From positions 1 through 45,862 of the IMG/VR virus record IMGVR_UViG_3300042447_000565: DNA of 45,862 nt, one strand, 5' to 3'. Below the pieces are notes generated by a model. That model made no database searches and was not told where the DNA came from. It saw nothing but the letters and a program-made list of their open reading frames with translations. This stretch comes from a virus. A program made the translations under genes and the position numbers. Of the stretch, positions 42,582 through 45,862 are shown piece by piece. Each line of letters opens with the position of its first letter. The stretch's first letter is position 1.

Positions 42582-43988
42582 ATGATAATCGATATAGAAA
42601 ATACAGGAGGCGGTTTAACGGTCTCACATTACACCGAAGAAGGTGAAGTTAATATGTTAAAAATCCCAGTACCAAAGGCATTACAATTTGTTTGGCAAAA
42701 GACACAGGATTACGATAAAGCCAAAGATAAAGAATGGCTTTCTTGGGACGCAAAACCTATTAAGAAAGTTTCTTCCACAAAATTTGATAAGTATAGAGTA
42801 GTAGAAATATTAGAAGCTATAGATCCGGAGATAACTAAACCTTTATGGGATTATCAGACTCCGAAAAAATACTTTGTCGATATAGAGGTAGAGATCACAG
42901 ATAATCGTGCAGATTCATTAGACACTGAGAATGCTAAGAATAGAGTGCTTTCAATAGGAATGGCTTCTTCTCACGGAAAGGTACTAGTGATTGGTCTACA
43001 AGATATGACACCCGAAAGGATTCTTAAAATTGAAAAAAGAATTAAAGAGCATTTTAAAGACCAGGAAGGAGATTGGACATTTAATTATAGGAAGTTTGAA
43101 AGTGAATTTGATATGATGTACACATTTCTTTCTAAGTTAGTTCCAAAAATGCCTTTAATTACTGGATGGAACTGGTTTGGGTATGACTGGCCTTATTTGA
43201 TAAACAGAGCTAGGAGATTAGGTATAGATCCTAAAATTGCTTCACCGAGTGGAGTTCTTCTAGGAAAGAATCAAATACCTATGCATGTACTAATGGTTGA
43301 CTATCTGGACATTTACAAAAAATGGGATAGGGTAGTTAAGATCAGAGAATCTAATTCTTTAGACTATGTGGCAACTCAAGCAATTGGTATTAAAAAAATT
43401 GCTTATAATGGAACATTAAAAGATTTATATGAATCTGATTTTGATACATTCATATTCTATAATGCTATTGACTGTGGTCTTGTTCATTATATTGATAGAA
43501 GACTCGATACTCTTTCTACATTCTTTAAAATAGCAGAAGTTAGTAGAGTGGAGATTAATAGAGCACTTTCTCCTGTATGGACTACAGAAGTACTTATGTT
43601 AAGAAAATTCTTAGAAAGAAAAAGAGTTATACTAAGTGAAAGAAAAGAAGAGAACCACGTAAAATTTGAAGGAGCCTATGTAAAGAAACCAGAGAGAGGA
43701 ATTTATGAATGGATCGCTTGCTTTGACTTTGCTTCACTGTATCCTAATACTATGATGCAATGGGGAATTTCACCAGAGGTTTATATAGGAAAGAATCTAA
43801 AAGAAATACCAGAAGGAGCAATTAAGACATCATCAGGAGCAGTATTTTACAGCAAAGAAGGAAAGGAACCTATACTTAGAGAAATATTACAAGGATTATA
43901 CTCGCAAAGGAAAGCAACTAAGAAGAAATATTTTGAATGTGAAAAAGAAATAGAAAAAATTAAAAAAGTAATAAAAACAAAACAATAA
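42582..43988 (+). CDS. 43: DNA polymerase family B, N-terminal half (split gp43)
   Basis: A 468-residue protein that matches the first half of T4 gp43 (898 residues). Exo I is FVDIEVE (D100, E102), Exo II NWFGYDWPYL (D202) and Exo III FYNAIDCGL (D297), so the 3'-5' proofreading site is complete. Palm motif A is DFASLYPN (D382). The protein then stops at TAA 43986-43988 after LYSQRKATKKKYF and a Lys-rich end, before the fingers helix (motif B) and before motif C (YxDTD). Polymerase activity thus needs a second polypeptide from elsewhere. Split gene 43 is known in some Aeromonas T4-like phages. The following gene is an unrelated dUTPase. It heads a nucleotide/replication operon. Confidence 0.9.
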   Translation: MIIDIENTGGGLTVSHYTEEGEVNMLKIPVPKALQFVWQKTQDYDKAKDKEWLSWDAKPIKKVSSTKFDKYRVVEILEAIDPEITKPLWDYQTPKKYFVDIEVEITDNRADSLDTENAKNRVLSIGMASSHGKVLVIGLQDMTPERILKIEKRIKEHFKDQEGDWTFNYRKFESEFDMMYTFLSKLVPKMPLITGWNWFGYDWPYLINRARRLGIDPKIASPSGVLLGKNQIPMHVLMVDYLDIYKKWDRVVKIRESNSLDYVATQAIGIKKIAYNGTLKDLYESDFDTFIFYNAIDCGLVHYIDRRLDTLSTFFKIAEVSRVEINRALSPVWTTEVLMLRKFLERKRVILSERKEENHVKFEGAYVKKPERGIYEWIACFDFASLYPNTMMQWGISPEVYIGKNLKEIPEGAIKTSSGAVFYSKEGKEPILREILQGLYSQRKATKKKYFECEKEIEKIKKVIKTKQ

Positions 43989-43997
43989 AAATAAATT

Positions 43998-44462
43998 ATG
44001 GCAAATTCAGACAACACATGCGCAGATCTTCCAGTAGAAGATTTTCACACAGGAGCAAACGATACATTCGGTTTGATCTACGACAAACAAAAAGAATTAC
44101 AAACTAGATACGGGTTTGATTTTAGCGATTGGACGCTAAAACAAATTGCAGATTTCTGGATGGTAAATAAACACGCAATGAGTGACGAACTAAATGAAAT
44201 GTTTGACTCATTAGGAGGCGTTAAAGATGGTATTGGATCTGCAGCTTGGAAATACTGGAAAGGAGACAATAAGAAAGCAGCAGAGATGAAAATCTCAGAT
44301 TTAACAGAATCCGACAAATTGGAATTATTTTATGAGTGGATTGATGGTTTACATTTCTTTATGAATTTTGCAATTTCTATGGGTATGACAAGTAAGGATA
44401 TTATTAATCTTTATATGGCAAAAAATTCAGAAAATCACGACAGACAGCAAAGAGGTTATTAA
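43998..44462 (+). CDS. All-alpha dUTP diphosphatase (dUTPase_2/MazG superfamily)
   Basis: A 154-residue protein with the two acidic motifs of the all-alpha NTP pyrophosphatases: DELNE (E64, E67) and FYEWIDGLHF (E113, D116), followed by NLYMAKNSENHDRQQRGY, which is characteristic of dimeric dUTPases. It would hydrolyse dUTP to dUMP and pyrophosphate, keeping uracil out of DNA and supplying a thymidylate precursor. It lies between the polymerase half and nrdB, matching a nucleotide-supply role. MazG-like activity on other NTPs is an alternative, but the C-terminal KN-x-x-NHxRQxxGY favours dUTPase. Confidence 0.82.
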   Translation: MANSDNTCADLPVEDFHTGANDTFGLIYDKQKELQTRYGFDFSDWTLKQIADFWMVNKHAMSDELNEMFDSLGGVKDGIGSAAWKYWKGDNKKAAEMKISDLTESDKLELFYEWIDGLHFFMNFAISMGMTSKDIINLYMAKNSENHDRQQRGY

Positions 44463-44470
44463 TATATAAA
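44461..44470 (+). promoter_or_regulatory. AATATATAAA motif before nrdB
   Basis: AATATATAAA lies at the end of the dUTPase gene and in the 23-base gap before nrdB, 15 bases upstream of the ATG. It is a variant of the GATATATAA motif found before other units. Promoter function is inferred and weaker than for the exact copies. Confidence 0.3.
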
Positions 44471-44485
44471 AGACAAAAAACATAA

Positions 44486-45466
44486 ATGGAAAAGTTACTT
44501 ACGCCGAATCCTAGAAGATTCTCATTATTCCCAGTACAAGAACCAGATATCTGGATGATGTACAAAACTGCAGAAGCTTCTTTCTGGACAGCAGAAGAGA
44601 TTGATTTAGCACAAGATATTTCTCATTGGAGAGATAAGCTTAATGATAACGAAAGATATTTTATTAAGAACGTAATTGCTTTCTTTAATAACTCTGATGG
44701 GATAGTTAATGAAAATCTTGCAGCTAACTTTTTCAATCAAGTTCAGTATCCAGAAGCTAGATGCTTTTATGGATTTCAATTAGCTATTGAGAATATACAC
44801 GGGGAGGTTTATTCACTTCTTATAGATTCTTACATATCTGATGAGGAAGAGAAAGAACATCTATTTAATGCTATTGATACTGTTCCTGCTGTTAAAAGAA
44901 AAGCAGATTGGGCAATGAAATGGATTGATAATGGAACATTCACTGAGAATATGATTGCATTTGCTGCTGTTGAAGGTATTTTCTTTTCTGGATCTTTCTG
45001 TTCTATATACTGGCTAAAGAAAAGAGGACTTATGCCAGGTCTTTGCTTTGCCAATGAATTAATCTCTAGAGACGAAGGTCTACATTGTGATTTTGCTTGT
45101 TTACTTTACACTAAACACATCGAAAATAAACTTCCAGAGGAAACAGTGAAAGCTATTATTAGTGAAGCTGTAGAGATCGAGAAGGAGTTTGTTACTTCAT
45201 CTTTACCTGTTAGATTAATTGGTATGAACGCTGATCTTATGTGCGAGTATATTGAATTTGTAGCAGATAGGCTTTTAACATCTCTGGGATGTTCTAAAAT
45301 CTATGATACTAAATGTCCTTTTGATTTTATGATAAATATTGCTTTAGAAAACAAAGGAAATTTCTTCGAGGGTAGAGTTGGCTCATATCAGAAATCAGGA
45401 GTTATGGACAGTACCAAAGATAATGGAAATACAGGAAAAGCTTTTACAATGGATGCGGATTTTTAA
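44486..45466 (+). CDS. nrdB: Class Ia ribonucleotide reductase small subunit (NrdB)
   Basis: A 326-residue R2 protein. The six iron ligands are visible: D71 (NNSDGI), E102 and H105 ([10 protein letters not shown]), E163 (AAVEG), E197 and H200 (RDEGLH), and the radical tyrosine is Y109. Spacing agrees with eukaryotic-type R2 proteins. The C-terminus AFTMDADF is nearly the eukaryotic R2 tail (FTLDADF) that docks into the large subunit. With NrdA, which is not in the window, it makes deoxyribonucleotides for phage DNA. It follows the dUTPase gene by 23 bases, in the same nucleotide operon. Confidence 0.96.
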   Translation: MEKLLTPNPRRFSLFPVQEPDIWMMYKTAEASFWTAEEIDLAQDISHWRDKLNDNERYFIKNVIAFFNNSDGIVNENLAANFFNQVQYPEARCFYGFQLAIENIHGEVYSLLIDSYISDEEEKEHLFNAIDTVPAVKRKADWAMKWIDNGTFTENMIAFAAVEGIFFSGSFCSIYWLKKRGLMPGLCFANELISRDEGLHCDFACLLYTKHIENKLPEETVKAIISEAVEIEKEFVTSSLPVRLIGMNADLMCEYIEFVADRLLTSLGCSKIYDTKCPFDFMINIALENKGNFFEGRVGSYQKSGVMDSTKDNGNTGKAFTMDADF

Positions 45467-45489
45467 TTTCCAATAACATAGTAATTATT

Positions 45490-45498
45490 GATATATAA
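45490..45498 (+). promoter_or_regulatory. GATATATAA motif before second collagen-like fibre
   Basis: GATATATAA lies in the 52-base gap after nrdB and 20 bases before the GTG start at 45519. The same motif and spacing occur before the fibre gene at 20044 and the structural gene at 7758, consistent with shared late expression of structural genes. Inferred. Confidence 0.42.
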
Positions 45499-45518
45499 GA
45501 TCACATAAGAATTATAAA

Positions 45519-45862
<344 letters not shown>

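Noticed and set aside
43960-44010. Frameshift or intein explaining the short polymerase
   Set aside because: The frames after 43988 contain no fingers or motif C sequence, the next gene is a complete dUTPase, and the C-terminus shows no intein start. A split gene fits better.

Overview
This window is a gene-dense, AT-rich segment of a large tailed phage related to T4, and the host is most likely a member of the Bacteroidota. The T4-type replication and recombination core is recognisable: a gp32-like single-strand binding protein, a gp61/DnaG-like primase, UvsY-like and UvsW-like recombination proteins, the N-terminal half of a gp43-like family B polymerase, class Ia NrdB, and PhoH. The host inference rests on three points. 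Few genes have Shine-Dalgarno sequences and many start codons follow A-rich leaders. There is a short gene for a Bacteroidota/Chlamydia-type histone H1-like protein. Several small proteins resemble families common in Bacteroidota and their phages. I saw no tRNA, rRNA, CRISPR array, insertion sequence or integrase. No gap between genes exceeds about 90 bases.

Layout. 1-5150: the rest of a giant beta-propeller virion protein, cut by the left edge. 5159-7673 (minus strand): a pterin carbinolamine dehydratase-like protein, an unknown 506-residue protein with a capsid-targeting-like N-terminus, and PhoH. 7758-26714 (plus): virion proteins, including four very large ones (726-1871 residues), a collagen-containing fibre, a membrane-anchored protein with an outer-membrane-like C-terminus (possible spanin), and a possible tube-like baseplate protein. 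26692-31650: a DNA transaction operon of RuvC-like resolvase, gp32, primase, a small ORF, UvsY and UvsW. 31685-42527: an accessory block with a ligase-like/nucleotidyltransferase fusion, a metallopeptidase + VWA + MoxR ATPase module, a histone-like protein and many unknowns. 42582-45466: half of the DNA polymerase, all-alpha dUTPase and NrdB. 45519 to the right edge: the start of a second collagen-like fibre.

The most striking signal lies in the accessory block and in the 506-residue minus-strand gene. About ten unrelated proteins begin with variants of one short peptide, roughly MK-K/R/H-I-x-x-F-x-x-F-[IVL]-x-E. This closely resembles the T4 capsid-targeting sequence (MKTYQEFIAE) of internal proteins, which the gp21 prohead protease removes after [L/I]-x-E. 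If it works the same way, this phage packages and injects an unusually large set of proteins, including a MoxR ATPase and a metallopeptidase. Two adjacent small proteins carry a similar peptide at the C-terminus instead.

Other notable points are the split DNA polymerase with its C-terminal half absent from the adjoining DNA, a ligase-like domain whose motif I lysine is replaced by asparagine, and a recurring GATATATAA motif upstream of transcription units that looks like a relaxed T4 late promoter.
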